Assembly (NCBI GenBank): GCA_022661535.1 | Contig: JAKULF010000008.1 | Location: 2,976,001-3,040,000 of the forward strand | Source: Eutypa lata | Lineage: Eukaryota > Ascomycota > Sordariomycetes > Xylariales > Diatrypaceae | Direction: 5' to 3' | Length of the DNA stretch: 64,000 nucleotides | Shown here: positions 1 to 11,956 of the stretch, piece by piece | Numbering within the stretch: the stretch's first letter is position 1 | How the letters are laid out: each line of letters starts with the position of its first letter | Notes under the pieces: generated by a model | Database searches by the model: none | Told to the model about the DNA's origin: nothing | The model's input: the letters and a program-made list of their open reading frames with translations, nothing else | Made by a program: the position numbers and the translations under genes

Positions 1-1040
1 TAAATATCAATCTCAAACGTTAATTCCGTTTATATCCAAGTCACATCTTATTATCTATCATCTTCTATGATTGGATGCGTTGGTGAGGTCTAGATCCTAT
101 ATTCCCCTATTTTCGGTAGCTAGAGACTAGATTGGCTCGAGATCAAGCTGCATCCCGAGCGCCTCGACCGGGGTCTAGCGGCATAGCTAAGTTTTAAACA
201 AAGATTCAATAGCTCGGGGCGCTATTCGCCCATGTTGTCGGTGAGTCGCAGATATGAATTCACGTAGGTATTCTTCGACGAATATCACGAAATGAAAAGA
301 GGAACGTCAAGGACTCGCTGTGTTCCTATACCGTTAGGGGTATTGCAGGACGAATTGAAGCTCCAGGATTACCTATACTACATGCATCAACTTGTGATGT
401 GGCCGGTATCGGAAGGCCTAGCTGATACTGACATTTTATGATGTCAGGGATATCTCCAACCCAAGCCCGAGCCGAGTGATGGGGATAATTCCTCACACTC
501 GGCAAGAATCCGGGGGTGCCGGGCTGGAGTATCTTATGTACGAAATCAGCGGTAGGCATTGGGGCCGTGATTCTTCACATGAAACCGAATGAGCATGCTT
601 ACCAGCTCGAGAGCAGGACGAATGGTTATATGTACCTACCTGGCGCGTATGTATGTAGTTATAAGCACATTAATTAGCAGGTTACTACGTAAGCAGGAGT
701 ATATTTACCTTCACAGACCGAAGGTTAGAGTAGGCACCTATCTTAAGAGCCATGCATTGTTATTTGGTTAAAATTTCAAACGATATGCATTTTAGAATGT
801 TGAAATAAACGAAATATAGGCATATGATTGTGTTCTCTTATAATCATCTACATCAACTATGAGCTTAATATTGGCGAAACTGCGTGGGCAAATGTAGACG
901 TGCTTGAAATTATGTTCGTCTGTATTGTACCGTGTGTAAATCAAACACCCCTTTCACGTACCACCCCCCTTACGCCTTACTCGAATCTTCGAGATGCTTA
1001 TGCATTGACCTTAATTTTATTTATAAGTATTATTTTCAAA
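1..1040. other. intergenic, no gene seen
   Basis: This stretch of mixed composition has only short open frames (77 codons or fewer) that resemble no protein family I recognise and lack plausible introns or coding composition. It grades into the AT-rich island that follows. Confidence 0.6.
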
Positions 1041-2700
1041 TAACGTCTTTTTTTAAAACAAAATATATTTTCTTATTTATTAATTTTCGACGAATTTAAC
1101 GATATAAATTTTATTATTTAATTATACGTTTAAAAAATAATTAATAACGTAATAAATAAAAAATTTATTTAAACGATTTTTAAAATATATTAAATTAAAC
1201 GCATTTATTTATAACATTAAATATAAAGTATAAAAATTCGAAAAAAAATATAATAAAACTTTATAAAAGTTATTTAAATATTAAAAAAACGATTTATTTA
1301 AATAAATCGTTATTTAAAATAAATTAAAATATATATTACTTTATTTTTAATTTTAAATATATACGTAACGTTTATTTTTAAACTTTAAAAATATTAAACG
1401 TTTAAATAAAAAATAAATAATGCGTTTTTTTAAACGTTATTTTAAAATATAAACTTTTAAAAGTTATATTATTAATTATAAACGTTTAAATAAAGTTATA
1501 ACGATTATTAATAATGTATTATTTAATCGATTAATTTTAAAAAAAGTTTAAATAATATTTATATATAATTAATAAAATATTAATAAGTTTAAAATAATAA
1601 AAAATATAAAAAATAATATTTTTATATTTAATAAAGTTTTTAAAAAGTTTATTTTTTTTAAAAAATATTTATAAACGTAAATAAATTTTAATAATTATTT
1701 ATATTTTTATTAATAATTAAACGTTTTTTTCGTTAATTATTTTTAATAACGTTAATATATAATAATAATGATTTTTAAATAAAAAAAAAATTAATTATAT
1801 AAAAATTAATATTTTATTATATTATTAAATAATTAAATAAATATAAAAATTAATTTAAAATAATTAAAAAAGTATTTATTTTTTATATAAAGTTTATTAA
1901 TTTTTAAAAATAACGACTTTTTATTTTTAATAATTATAATAATTATATAACGAAAAAATTTATATAAATTTATTTAATTAATAAAATTTATATTATTTTT
2001 TTATTTTTATATATATTATATATATAATAATTATTTAATATAAAAGTGTTTTTTATTTTAAAACGAAAGTTTTAATATTAATTTTAAAAGCATTATTAAA
2101 ATTAAATTTTAAAAATAATTAATAAAACGAATTTTTTTTAAGCGTTTAAAATAACGTAAAACGAAATTTTAAAAACTTTATAATATATAAAAAAAAACTT
2201 TAAAGTTTTAAAAATGTAATTTATTAATTAAAAATTTATTTTAAAAAACTTTTACGTTAAATAAATAACGATAAAAAAAATAATTTAATTATTAAAGTTA
2301 TTAAATTTTTATAATTATTTAATTTCTTTACGTTAATAATTATTATAAATTTTAAAATATTTAAATCGTTTAAAAACATTAATAAATTTAAAGAAATTTT
2401 AATTAAAATTAATTTAATTTTCGAAAATTTAATTATTTACTTTTTATTTTAAAAAATCGAAAAAGTTTTTAACGATTTAAATATTAAATTAATCGTTATA
2501 AAAAATTATAATAATTAATTAATATTAACTTTTAAAAAAATTAATTTTAAAAAGTATAAAAAAATTTAATTTAATTTTAATTAAAAATTTATAAAGTTAA
2601 AAAACGTTTAACTTATTAAAGTAAAAATAAAAAAACTTTTAATAAAACTTAACGTTATTATTTAATAAAATAAACTTTAAAATAAAAAAAAAAAAAAAAG
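1041..2700. repeat. AT-rich island 1, RIP-like
   Basis: About 1.66 kb is almost entirely A and T and has no coding potential. The few remaining C residues sit mostly in CpG (acg/cgt) or CpT (acttt) contexts, while CpA and TpG are very rare. That is the dinucleotide pattern expected of repeat-induced point mutation (RIP), which converts CpA to TpA. The parent repeat cannot be identified by eye. The edges are sharp: ordinary sequence ends near 1040 and resumes near 2710. Confidence 0.8.
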
Positions 2701-2710
2701 TAAATATAAA

Positions 2711-3964
2711 AATAATAATTTCGAATATATAATGGTTAAAATGCGGTAATTTTTAAGTTATTTAAGCAATGGATTGTTGATTTATTAGGTTATAAATAAA
2801 AGGGAGTGAATGGTGATGGTTTTATTTTAAGGGTGGGGCGTAAGGGGGGTGGTGCGTGAAAGGGGTGTTTAACTTACTTGCTGACTTTGCAACAGTCCCG
2901 CAGCTTGCATTATCCAGCCACAACCATACCCCCCTAAACTATAACTACCATTCAACATGAGGAATTCTGTTGAGAAAACAATTCACTTTTACCATTGGAG
3001 GTCGTTAACCTCGTCATGGTAGGGATATAATACACTAATAACCTACCCAGGCAGATATGTGTATACCTATGTGTCAATTCATACCGCCTCTAGAGAAACA
3101 CGGTGTGTTGTTTAAAGACTTTACCACTATAGAACTAGGTAGGTAGGCTTCCGGAAGGCCTAACTTAAGCCGAGTTTCAGGGCCGGAAGTCGTTAAACGG
3201 CTTTGCTCAGGTCTACGAAGAATGCACATCGCGATTCTAGTGCATTTTAGCTTCATTGATCTCTTTGTACCATTTAGTTAATTCTAGCTATTCCATTTGA
3301 CAAACTACTTACTCATCAGATTAATATACAGCCGAACAACTTACAACCGACCTAGTCATCTCTAGTCTACGGAATACCTTCTTTGTACAAACATAATTAG
3401 TTGCATCCCATATTGATCCGCCTCACTCCCATCGTCCTCACAGTAGTCACAGGACGGAGAAGTATCTCCACCACATAACCCACGATCCCCACCGCCGTGA
3501 AAAGACCCATCAAGGAACTTGGTCGAAATTGGTGCGAATTAACTACCATACGGGGCTAACCAGTAAATAAACTGGGGTGGCTCAATGATTCTGGAATTGG
3601 CGTCCGGCCGGCAGGAAGCAGCTGAAGGCGGGTATTTTGGCTGTCGACTCGTGTGCTCCAATGCTCCTATGATAACATAGTACACTTTTGACACTGGAAA
3701 TATATCATATTGCTCTTGGATTGCTTTTTATAGACCTTCAATCATCCTTATGCATTCGTTATACCTATTGCTTAATTCCACTACCATCATCAATAGCACG
3801 CCAGAAGATCTTTTACATTTCGCTTTAGTCTCTACTGAGACTTGGATGGGGGAGCCTCCACCACCCACCCTCTCTACCGTCCACATTTGCCTTCTTGCTC
3901 GCCCCTTCGCTATTGCGCCTCACTAGCATTTGCACTGCAATCCATTTACGTTTAATAAAAAGCA
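2711..3964. other. intergenic / 5' flank of the next gene
   Basis: No gene is supported here. The last 150 bases before the start codon at 3965 are pyrimidine-rich with CT-rich tracts, as is common in fungal promoters. No TATA box or operator is convincing. Confidence 0.5.
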
Positions 3965-6559
3965 ATGGCGACTGGTGATGACGAGCCAATGCCTGATGCT
4001 CCGGCCCCTAAACCACGTCGTCGTTTTGCTCCGCAGCTTGTTGAGGAGACGGTAAAGACGTCATCATCGAGTAAAAAGGCGGTACCCGATCAAGGGTCAA
4101 CTGCAACCACAAGTACTACGAATGGGGATTCGCCGCCACCGCATTCGACCACCACAAGACCGGAATCCGCTCCGCGAACCAGGACAACAAAAGATGCCTC
4201 AGTGCAAGTCGATGACATTGAGATGCGCGATGCACCTCAGCCAGCGCCTACCAAAAAACCTGCACGACGCTTTGCCCCAGTACCGATCGAGACTACATTT
4301 GACTCGAATAGAGAAAAAAGAAACCCCCATGGGCCAACCGCTGAACTGACCCCAGATCCATCGCCCACAACACCACAACCACCTTCGATCTTTGTTGAAA
4401 ATCAAAACGGGCAACGATCAGAACAAAAGCAGGTTGAAAAGGCCGAGCAGAAGCCAAAGAGGAAATTTGCGCCACAGCTGATTGAGACATCAAGACGGGC
4501 AAGAAAATCGGGCCAGGAGGGTCCAGCCACAAAACCAGCCGATAAGACGGATATCACACCCGGGACAAATCACATCTATGCCCCCAAACCGAAGCGGAAA
4601 CCCGCTGGCAATGCGGGGACTTCTGGGCCGAGGCCCAGCACCTCTGGGGCGGTCGTTGTCGTCGTTGCAGAGAGTGAGGATGAGGAAGCATCGGGGGCGT
4701 CCCCACGCTTCCTCACACCGCGCCGGCAGCAGTCGATGAAACCCCACCCCAATACTCGGAGAGGCACCAAGAACTCGTTCACCCCGGATCTCGATACGAT
4801 CCTTTCCTCGGAATCGGGAAGTTCCTCGGAATCGGGAAGTTCCTCGGAAGAAAACGATGACGCTCCCAGCAAGCCTCCGCCTATGAGCCTGGGGGTTCCG
4901 GCTCTTCCCGATAGCCGCACGCCCGAGGGCGACTTATGGAACGGCATGCGCCATGAACTGCGGGAGAGACGGGAATCATGTGACGAGGAGATCTCTGGCT
5001 ACCTCCTGGCCGTTGCCGCCAAGGAGGCGTATAGGCAGCGCCAAATCGAACAGGTCATGTCAGCATTCCCTAATGGTCTGCCTCCTGCCGGCGTTGAGCA
5101 CTTCATTGGTAGAGATAATTCAGAAGATGAAGGGGAACCAATCGACGACGCTTCGCAACATGGAGGTCCTCAACTTGTGCGTCGCAAGTCCACTGAACCT
5201 GGATGGGCCGTTAAGGAGATGCGCGCACACCACGAAAAGCTGGCAGATCGCCGGAATCATAAGATGAGTATCGATATGGACGTGGACCAGAACGACCTAC
5301 CGCCCCCCGAGAACCCCCTCTGGACAACAGACAGCGCGCGCCGGCGTGGCTCCAAAGGCCCCCTCCTTGGAGATATCGCTGCATCGTCTCCGGCCTTGCG
5401 CGCAAGGACCGCCTCCCGTTCGCCAGCGCGAGGAAAGGGCTTGGACGCGTCTCCCCGCCCACAACCTGACGGTGGATTCCGCCAGGGCGCCAGCCCATTC
5501 GGTCTCCCGTTCGGCTTCCGGGCCGAGAACCGGGTCGAAGAGGACGATGAGGACGCGCTGCTGCGTAAGATGCGGCAGGCCGCGTCCCCGCCGATGCTGG
5601 GCACCGATCTCGTCTTCCGCAAGTGCGTCAGCCCCCAGGCTACGCGGATGGAGCCCACCCACCCGTACTCGGAGAGAGGGGCTGACGATAACCGTGACCC
5701 GACGGGCGCCACGGGTCTCTGGGGCGGATACTGCACGGCCAAGGCAAGCGAGAGTAGCAAGAAGAGGTCCAACGGGCTCTGGGGCGGTTTCTGCACCGCC
5801 AAGGCGAACGACAAGGTTGCGTCGATGCTATGGCCCCCTGCTTTCCTCGCCACGCCCGCGGAGCCGGCTACGCCCGGCGATCTGTCTACCGGCAGCATGT
5901 ACACGCCACAACCGCCACTATCATTATCTCCGCCAACGCGGCAACAGTCAAGCGGGCAACAGCAAAAGGGGCCTTCGCTTCATCAGCTGCTCTCGGCGAG
6001 CCTCGAGGAGCGGCTGAAGAAGGAAAAGGCGCGCAAGGAGCTCGAGGAGCGGATCCACCGCGAGTTCAACGACGCCTTCGTCACGCAGGTCTACAACTAC
6101 ATCAGCCTGGGGTACCCGGCCACGGCGCGCGCCTTCGACGATGAGCTCAGCAAGATCAGCGGCATCGAGATCGAGCAGCTGCGCAAAGATGACCACCTGA
6201 GTATTGGCAAGGGCTTCATGCTAGAGATGGAGCTGCAGGTTAATAACAATAACAACAAGAAAGGCGTTAGTAGCAAGAATAGTATCGATGGTAGCGGTAG
6301 CGGGAGCGGTAGTGGTAGTGGTAGTGGTAGTGGTACCGCTAGTGGCGATGATGAAGACCAGGTCATGCTTACCCCCGAGGAGAGCGAGAGGAGAGACGAC
6401 GAGAGGAGACATCGCAACAAACCGCCCCGCTGGCGAGCCCTCAAGCTGTATATCCGCGAGTGGGCGCGGCAGCACCCTGGCTTCGAGGAGGGCTTCGGCG
6501 AGGAGGAGAATCCGTTGGCCTGGGGTGTTCGAGCGCGGCGTGGGTCTTGGGCCATCTAA
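3965..6559 (+). CDS. large low-complexity protein with LisH-like segment
   Basis: This is a single-exon 864-aa protein with no family I can name. The N-terminal two thirds are Pro/Ser/Arg-rich and probably disordered. They contain three copies of a basic motif, [KR]R[KR]FAP followed by a short acidic tail, with the Phe at about residues 21, 103 and 168. Two LWGG[YF]CTAKA units follow, 20-21 residues apart (about 584-615). Residues about 701-733 fit a LisH-type helix pair: a hydrophobic Tyr-rich helix, Leu-Gly-Tyr, then Ala-Thr-Ala-x-Ala-Phe and an acidic end. A Gly-Ser repeat (6295-6340) separates it from a basic, Trp-containing C-terminal segment. LisH motifs usually mediate dimerisation of regulatory or scaffold proteins, so a nuclear or scaffold role is an inference. 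The start is the first ATG of a long frame whose N-terminus already carries the first motif copy. Confidence 0.85.
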   Translation: MATGDDEPMPDAPAPKPRRRFAPQLVEETVKTSSSSKKAVPDQGSTATTSTTNGDSPPPHSTTTRPESAPRTRTTKDASVQVDDIEMRDAPQPAPTKKPARRFAPVPIETTFDSNREKRNPHGPTAELTPDPSPTTPQPPSIFVENQNGQRSEQKQVEKAEQKPKRKFAPQLIETSRRARKSGQEGPATKPADKTDITPGTNHIYAPKPKRKPAGNAGTSGPRPSTSGAVVVVVAESEDEEASGASPRFLTPRRQQSMKPHPNTRRGTKNSFTPDLDTILSSESGSSSESGSSSEENDDAPSKPPPMSLGVPALPDSRTPEGDLWNGMRHELRERRESCDEEISGYLLAVAAKEAYRQRQIEQVMSAFPNGLPPAGVEHFIGRDNSEDEGEPIDDASQHGGPQLVRRKSTEPGWAVKEMRAHHEKLADRRNHKMSIDMDVDQNDLPPPENPLWTTDSARRRGSKGPLLGDIAASSPALRARTASRSPARGKGLDASPRPQPDGGFRQGASPFGLPFGFRAENRVEEDDEDALLRKMRQAASPPMLGTDLVFRKCVSPQATRMEPTHPYSERGADDNRDPTGATGLWGGYCTAKASESSKKRSNGLWGGFCTAKANDKVASMLWPPAFLATPAEPATPGDLSTGSMYTPQPPLSLSPPTRQQSSGQQQKGPSLHQLLSASLEERLKKEKARKELEERIHREFNDAFVTQVYNYISLGYPATARAFDDELSKISGIEIEQLRKDDHLSIGKGFMLEMELQVNNNNNKKGVSSKNSIDGSGSGSGSGSGSGSGTASGDDEDQVMLTPEESERRDDERRHRNKPPRWRALKLYIREWARQHPGFEEGFGEEENPLAWGVRARRGSWAI

Positions 6560-8103
6560 ACTTGGATGGACTTTTGGGTGGAAGGGGGACGGGGTTTGTC
6601 GTTTTTTTCGCAATGTTGCTAAACGACACTCCTCGCATTACCTACGAGATAGACAGAAAGGCGTGTGCCGTTCCTTGACTTTTTAAAAACAGCGTATAGA
6701 AGGGGGAGACCAAGTCGTGTTTTTTTTAACGTGGTGTTGGATTACTTGCTTACATTCATCGCTTCATGATTCATTCATACATACATACAAAATACCGCTG
6801 GGTGTATATAGACGGGCGACGATGACGACGTTGGCTTTCGGGGACATAACATACAGACAGAGACGAGCGGCACTTGTCACACTTTGGGGTCTGGAGTTCC
6901 GTCACGGTTGAACTAGCTTAGCTACCTGGGTGGCGCCCGAAGAAACGTGGGCTTGACAACTTTAGCGACTTTTGCAATGTTGAATAACGTTGCTTTACGT
7001 AGATTGGGGTGTCTCGAATCTACGGCTTTTGCTACCGATTTATTGTGTTGTGTTTTACTTTCAAGCACCATTCCAGAGGCTGGAAAAATACCTCGTTATC
7101 GTAGACTGCGTAACTACACTACCTCCCTATTTACTACTGCTCGAATGAACAATGGGTAAGTACTCTAAGACTCACGCAGAAATCCTACCTGAATTTAATG
7201 CTATTGGTTCTTGTCAATTCACGATCACAGAGCTTGCAATCTACTATATTTGAAGTCATTCAAGGAGTTCTTTATAGAAAGATCAACTGAAGCACATTTT
7301 TGTAGGCTGATGGGCTATGATAGGGTGCCGGAAATCAGTATAAGCGAGCACAGCTTAATATCATTCGCTCGCCCGCTTCTTGCCTTAGTGGACCTAGTTA
7401 GTTAAACAAGACATGTTGCAGACGCAACAGCACGCCATAATATGGGGTTATCCCTTCTACATTATCATCACTCAATCTTACAAGCTTATCAAGGTAATAA
7501 CTTTGAGGGCACACCCATTCCTCCCCCCTCCCCCCCCCCCCCCTACAAGTGTCACTGCGATGCGGGGGCCAAGTTGTTCTCCAAACCGGATCAACAAATG
7601 CGGGGTAGGAGCCATGTAAGCTACCCCGGACGGCCTAGTAGACAGGGGGTTCAGTTATCAGTATAAAGCCCATTTCTACCTTCCGCAATGGTGTTACGCT
7701 TGGGATCATGACGGCATCGAACATGAGGAGTTGCGTACGGGAGACTTTCAGCTAAACCGTCTTGGCTGCTTGGTGGCTTGGCTGGCTGGTTTCCTTCCAA
7801 TCGACTCACTCGAACGTATAGTCGATATGTATCTCCCTACCTTACCTATATGCATATCCCCTACATACTGAGCTGGCCTACCATTCGGCACGGACGGCCC
7901 TACCGGAATCGTTATCTTCCTTGGCCGAGCTCCCAGGCCGCTGCGGCATTGTAACAATGCGAGGACAGGGGTCTTAATTTGCGGTGTGTTTCGAGGCATA
8001 TATAGTGAGGCCGGCCGTGCAGCATGCTGTGATGGGTTGAACTGTCTCTCCAGCTCTTCTCCTGTGTCTGGAAAGGTAGCACGGCTTGTCTGTGCTTTAA
8101 ATC
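6560..8103. other. intergenic with a 14-nt poly-C tract
   Basis: No gene is supported. Short frames lack family resemblance. A pyrimidine stretch at 7519-7543 ends in an uninterrupted run of 14 C (7530-7543). The last 100 bases before 8104 form the promoter side of the carboxypeptidase gene. Confidence 0.55.
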
Positions 8104-10292
8104 ATGCTGCGAAAAGGATTCCGTGTTGCGGCCGTGGCCATTGGGCTCTCTGCGTTTGTCGCTGCGCAGTTCCCTCCTGCGCCAGAGGGCGTTACGGTTC
8201 TTGAGTCGAAGTTCGGAGACGGTGTCAGGATCAGTTATAAGGAAGTGAGCGAGATCTTCCACACGCGTAGTTGGTGTTAAAGGAATCACATGGACCTAAC
8301 AGCTAGATGAATATAGCCCGGTATTTGCGAGACTACGCCTGGCGTCAAGTCGTACGCTGGATACATTCATCTCCCACCGGGCGAGCTTGCCGACCTCGGC
8401 GAGGACCAGGACTACCCCATCAACACCTTCTTCTGGTTCTTTGAGTCGCGCAAGGACCCCGAGAACGCGCCACTGTCAATATGGCTCAATGGTGGACCGG
8501 GGAGTAGTTCGATGCTTGGACTGTTCGTTGAAAATGGACCGTGTTACGTCAATTGGGACTCCAACTCGACGTACTTAAGCGATTGGGCGTGGAACAGAGA
8601 AGGTTGGTTGCTCTCACTGGTCTGGTCTCACCTTACGTACGTACGTTTGCGCTAATATTCTATCCAGTGAATATGCTCTTTTTAGACCAGCCGACACAAG
8701 TAGGCTTGTCGTACGACTTGCTACAGAATGTAACGCTAGATCTCGCGAGCGGCGAGACCACACTGCTTCTAGAAAACGATACCATCCCAGAGCAGAACAC
8801 AACGTTGCTGGTTGGGACCTTGCCGAGCCAGGACAGGAACAACACAGCGTGGGGCTCCCGCAACGCCGCAATCGCAATATGGCACTTCGCGCAGACTTTC
8901 TTCCAGGAATTTCCCGGCTACCACCCAAACGACTCCCGAGTGAGCATCGCAACGGAGTCGTACGGAGGTCGGTACGGCCCCGCGTTCGCGAGCTTCTTCG
9001 AGGAGCAGAACCAGAAGATCGAGAACGGCACGTGGCAGGATAGCGACGGGGAGAACTACGTCATCAATCTCGACACCCTGATCCTGATCAACTCGTGCAT
9101 CGACCGCCAAGTCCAGTGGCCGTCGTATGCGCACATCGCCTACAACAACACGTACGGCATCGAGGCGGTGAACGAGACGATATACCTCGAGATGGTGGAC
9201 GCGTACGAGCGGCAGGGCGGGTGCCACGACCAGATCAACGACTGCCGTGCGCTCGCGACCGAGTGGGACCCGGACAACCGGGGTACCAATGCGACCGTCA
9301 ACGATGTCTGCTACCAGGCCGAGACCTTCTGCACGGAGAACATCCGGGATCGGTACACGGACCTATCAGGCCGTAACTACTACGACATGGCGACGGTGGA
9401 CCCGGACCCGTTCCCGCCGCCCTTCTACTACGGCTACCTGAACCAGGAGCACGTCCAGCGAGCACTTGGCGTTCCCGTGAACTTCACGCAGTCATCGACA
9501 GCTGTATCGCGCGCCTTTCGTGGTATCGGCGACTACCCGCGACCCGGCTGGCTCGAGGACCTCGCCTTCCTCCTCGAGAACGGCATCAAGGTCCACCTGA
9601 TGTACGGTGACCGCGACTTCGCGTGTAATTGGATGGGCGGCGAGGCCGTCAGTCTAGCCATCAACCACACAGGAGCAGAGGCATTCCGCGACGCCGGCTA
9701 CACCGACATCGTAGTCAATGATACATACGTAGGGGGCCAAGTACGCCAGCACGGCAATCTCTCATTCTCGCGCGTCTACCAGGCCGGCCACGAGATCCCG
9801 TCCTACCAGCCCGAGACCTCTTTCAAGCTGTTCACTCGCGCCCTGTTCAACCTGGACCTAGCGACGGGTACCGAGGGCACTGGTTCTGAATCCGGGAACC
9901 CGGACTTCACTACCGAGGGCCCGTCCGATACCTGGGCCATCAAGAATGAGCTGCCGCCTGACTTCGTTCGCTTCTGCTACGTCAGGGATCTGTCCTCTAC
10001 CTGCACTGAGGACCAATACTCGGCTGTTCTGAATGGCTCGGCGACTATCCTCCACGGTATCGTCGTTGACAAGAATTCAACGCAGCTATTCCCCGGGCTA
10101 CTTGGCAATGCGACGGTTACGCCGAGCCCTACTTCGTCGAGCCAGCCTAGCCCGACGGCTTCGGATTCGGCGAGCAGCCCTTCGACGACTGACGGTACAA
10201 GTGCCGCGAGCAATTTAGTTACTGGGGAATATACGCAGATAGGCTTCTTCTGGACTCTCGCTGTAATAGTTGCTCAAGCTGTCTTGGCTTGA
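8104..10292 (+). CDS. secreted serine carboxypeptidase, peptidase family S10
   Basis: Exons are 8104-8244, 8317-8602 and 8668-10292, joined by two short GT-AG introns, giving 683 codons including the stop (682 aa). The start ATG at 8104 opens a signal peptide (Arg-Lys then a hydrophobic run ending Ala-Ala-Gln). The S10 oxyanion-hole motif [10 protein letters not shown] lies in exon 2. The catalytic triad is Ser about 240 (ESYGG), Asp about 458 (GDRDFACNW) and His about 517 (AGHE). Many N-x-S/T sites suggest heavy glycosylation. The C-terminus has a Ser/Thr/Pro-rich stalk followed by a hydrophobic tail that ends the protein, as in GPI-anchored fungal carboxypeptidases. Expected role: removal of C-terminal residues from peptides outside the cell or at the wall. 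The family assignment is secure; the GPI anchor is inferred. Confidence 0.93.
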
Positions 10293-10768
10293 GTTTCCCA
10301 ATAGGGATTATCAATGGAAATGCCACCGTTGCATCGATTTCCTACTTCGTAAACCTTACCACATTTGTAGTTGCCCAATCTGCCAATCGATGGCCTCCCA
10401 CGTTGATTGCTCCCATACTTTCAGATCCTAGAGGTCCCTTTGTGTTGCTCAACCTGCAACCTTTCCATAACCTGGTCATTAGTAGCCCCCCTGCTATGTG
10501 TAAGTGTGTTCAAGGGTAGGTTGGGTTGGACTATGGAGGGGAGACTAAACCGATTATCCTCCAATGGTGTGTTTTTGCAACACAGGGGGATCAATCAGAC
10601 AGGCATTTCGGAATTTGGCACTCCGCACGCTCGAAGTCTAATGGTGAGGGGACAGCTTGGAGGTTTGAGTTATGTAGGATATCTGGATGTCGTCGAATGA
10701 TGCGATTTCTTGTGCAAGTTTTCAAATGTGAAACCTCAAATCTTAGTCAAGTAGTTTTCCAGACAATT

Positions 10769-11764
10769 ATGAATAAAGGCGATATGGCAAATTCCAAATC
10801 CTCCTCGTGGTCCGTAACGGCGTCTCATCTCAAGCCCATCGGCATTATAGCCATCGGCATCGCAATCCTCGCCGTCGCCGCGCCCCACCTTAGCTCGCTC
10901 TCCGCACACCTTCATCCCGTGCCCATCTCAGCCTTCTTCAAATCCAACAACCAAAGCACGCCAACGACACCACCAACAGACCAACCAAAAGCCGAGCAAC
11001 CTCTCCCTGTCGAATTCACCTGCGACCCCCAGCACCCCTACAAAACAGAGATTGTCTCCCTCGACCCCCTCCTAATCTACATCCGCAACTTCCTCTCGCC
11101 CGCCGAAACCGCCGCGCTGCTCACAGCAGGCGATTCTGCCTTCAAACCTTCTGAGGTATATAAAGGGGGCCGCAAGCAGGGGACGGCCGACCGGACGTCA
11201 TCATCGGCAGGCCTGCCACGCGACGATCCCGCCGTGACATGTGTGCTGGGCCGTGCTGCACAATTTATGGGCACGATGCTCGATCCGGCCCGCGATGACA
11301 TAGGCCCGCCCCAGCTTGTGCGTTATGTCGCCGGCCAGCGCTTCAACTCCCACCATGACTGGTACGCTTCGCCGCGTGGGGCTCGGGCCGAGGACCACTG
11401 GCGTGGCGGGAGCTGGAATCGTATCACGAGTTTCTTTGCGATCTTGGAAGATGGGTGTGAGGGGGGCGAGACGTGGTTTCCTCATGTGGATGTGAGGGAT
11501 GATGGGGTTAGTGGGCCAGGGAACCGCGAGCAGGAGGAGAAAGGTGATGCAGGTTTGAAGAAAGGGGGTAATTTGGCTGCAAAGGAGTGGCGGAGACATG
11601 AGGATGGCGGTGTGGCATTTGGCCCCGTTACAGGCAATGCGTTGTTCTGGGTCAATCTGTTTCCAAATGGTACGGGAGACCCGAGGACTGTGCATTCTGG
11701 ACTGCCGGTAGAGAGAGGGCTGAAGACAGCGATGAATATTTGGCCGAGAAAGTACTATGATTGA
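10769..11764 (+). CDS. prolyl 4-hydroxylase-like 2OG-Fe(II) dioxygenase
   Basis: This 331-aa single-exon protein has an N-terminal membrane segment (about residues 20-40), then the P4H-type dioxygenase fold. The iron ligands are visible as His195-x-Asp197 (in FNSHHDWY) and a distal His at about 309 (in VHSGLPV), with the 2-oxoglutarate-binding Lys at about 319. The stretch GGETWFPHVD is also typical. The frame stays open upstream to 10526, but the Met at 10769 sits just before the membrane helix and gives a normal type II topology; Met at 10784 is an alternative. Predicted to hydroxylate prolyl residues of a secretory-pathway or wall protein; the substrate is unknown. Confidence 0.88.
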   Translation: MNKGDMANSKSSSWSVTASHLKPIGIIAIGIAILAVAAPHLSSLSAHLHPVPISAFFKSNNQSTPTTPPTDQPKAEQPLPVEFTCDPQHPYKTEIVSLDPLLIYIRNFLSPAETAALLTAGDSAFKPSEVYKGGRKQGTADRTSSSAGLPRDDPAVTCVLGRAAQFMGTMLDPARDDIGPPQLVRYVAGQRFNSHHDWYASPRGARAEDHWRGGSWNRITSFFAILEDGCEGGETWFPHVDVRDDGVSGPGNREQEEKGDAGLKKGGNLAAKEWRRHEDGGVAFGPVTGNALFWVNLFPNGTGDPRTVHSGLPVERGLKTAMNIWPRKYYD

Positions 11765-11956
11765 GAGTTTTCTATTTTGCATAATTTTCATTGAAGGGGG
11801 ACGTCTCTCCGTGGATTGCTGAATATCTCACATCCCTGAACAAGAGATAAGCTGAAGGCACTCTATATGAAGCCTTCCTGCTGTAATTATACATACTAAC
11901 TTAGTTATTCGATATCGCCGTGAATTCGACATGTAGTCTTCGGCATTTAGCTAAAG

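Noticed and set aside
4122..6686. Additional long frames overlapping the 864-aa gene
   Set aside because: They lie in other frames or on the other strand of a GC-rich coding exon and encode only low-complexity Arg/Pro/Ala sequence, a normal shadow of high-GC codons.
10526..10768. N-terminal extension of the dioxygenase frame
   Set aside because: The frame is open, but the extension has no domain features and would put about 80 extra residues before the membrane helix; the Met at 10769 is the better start.
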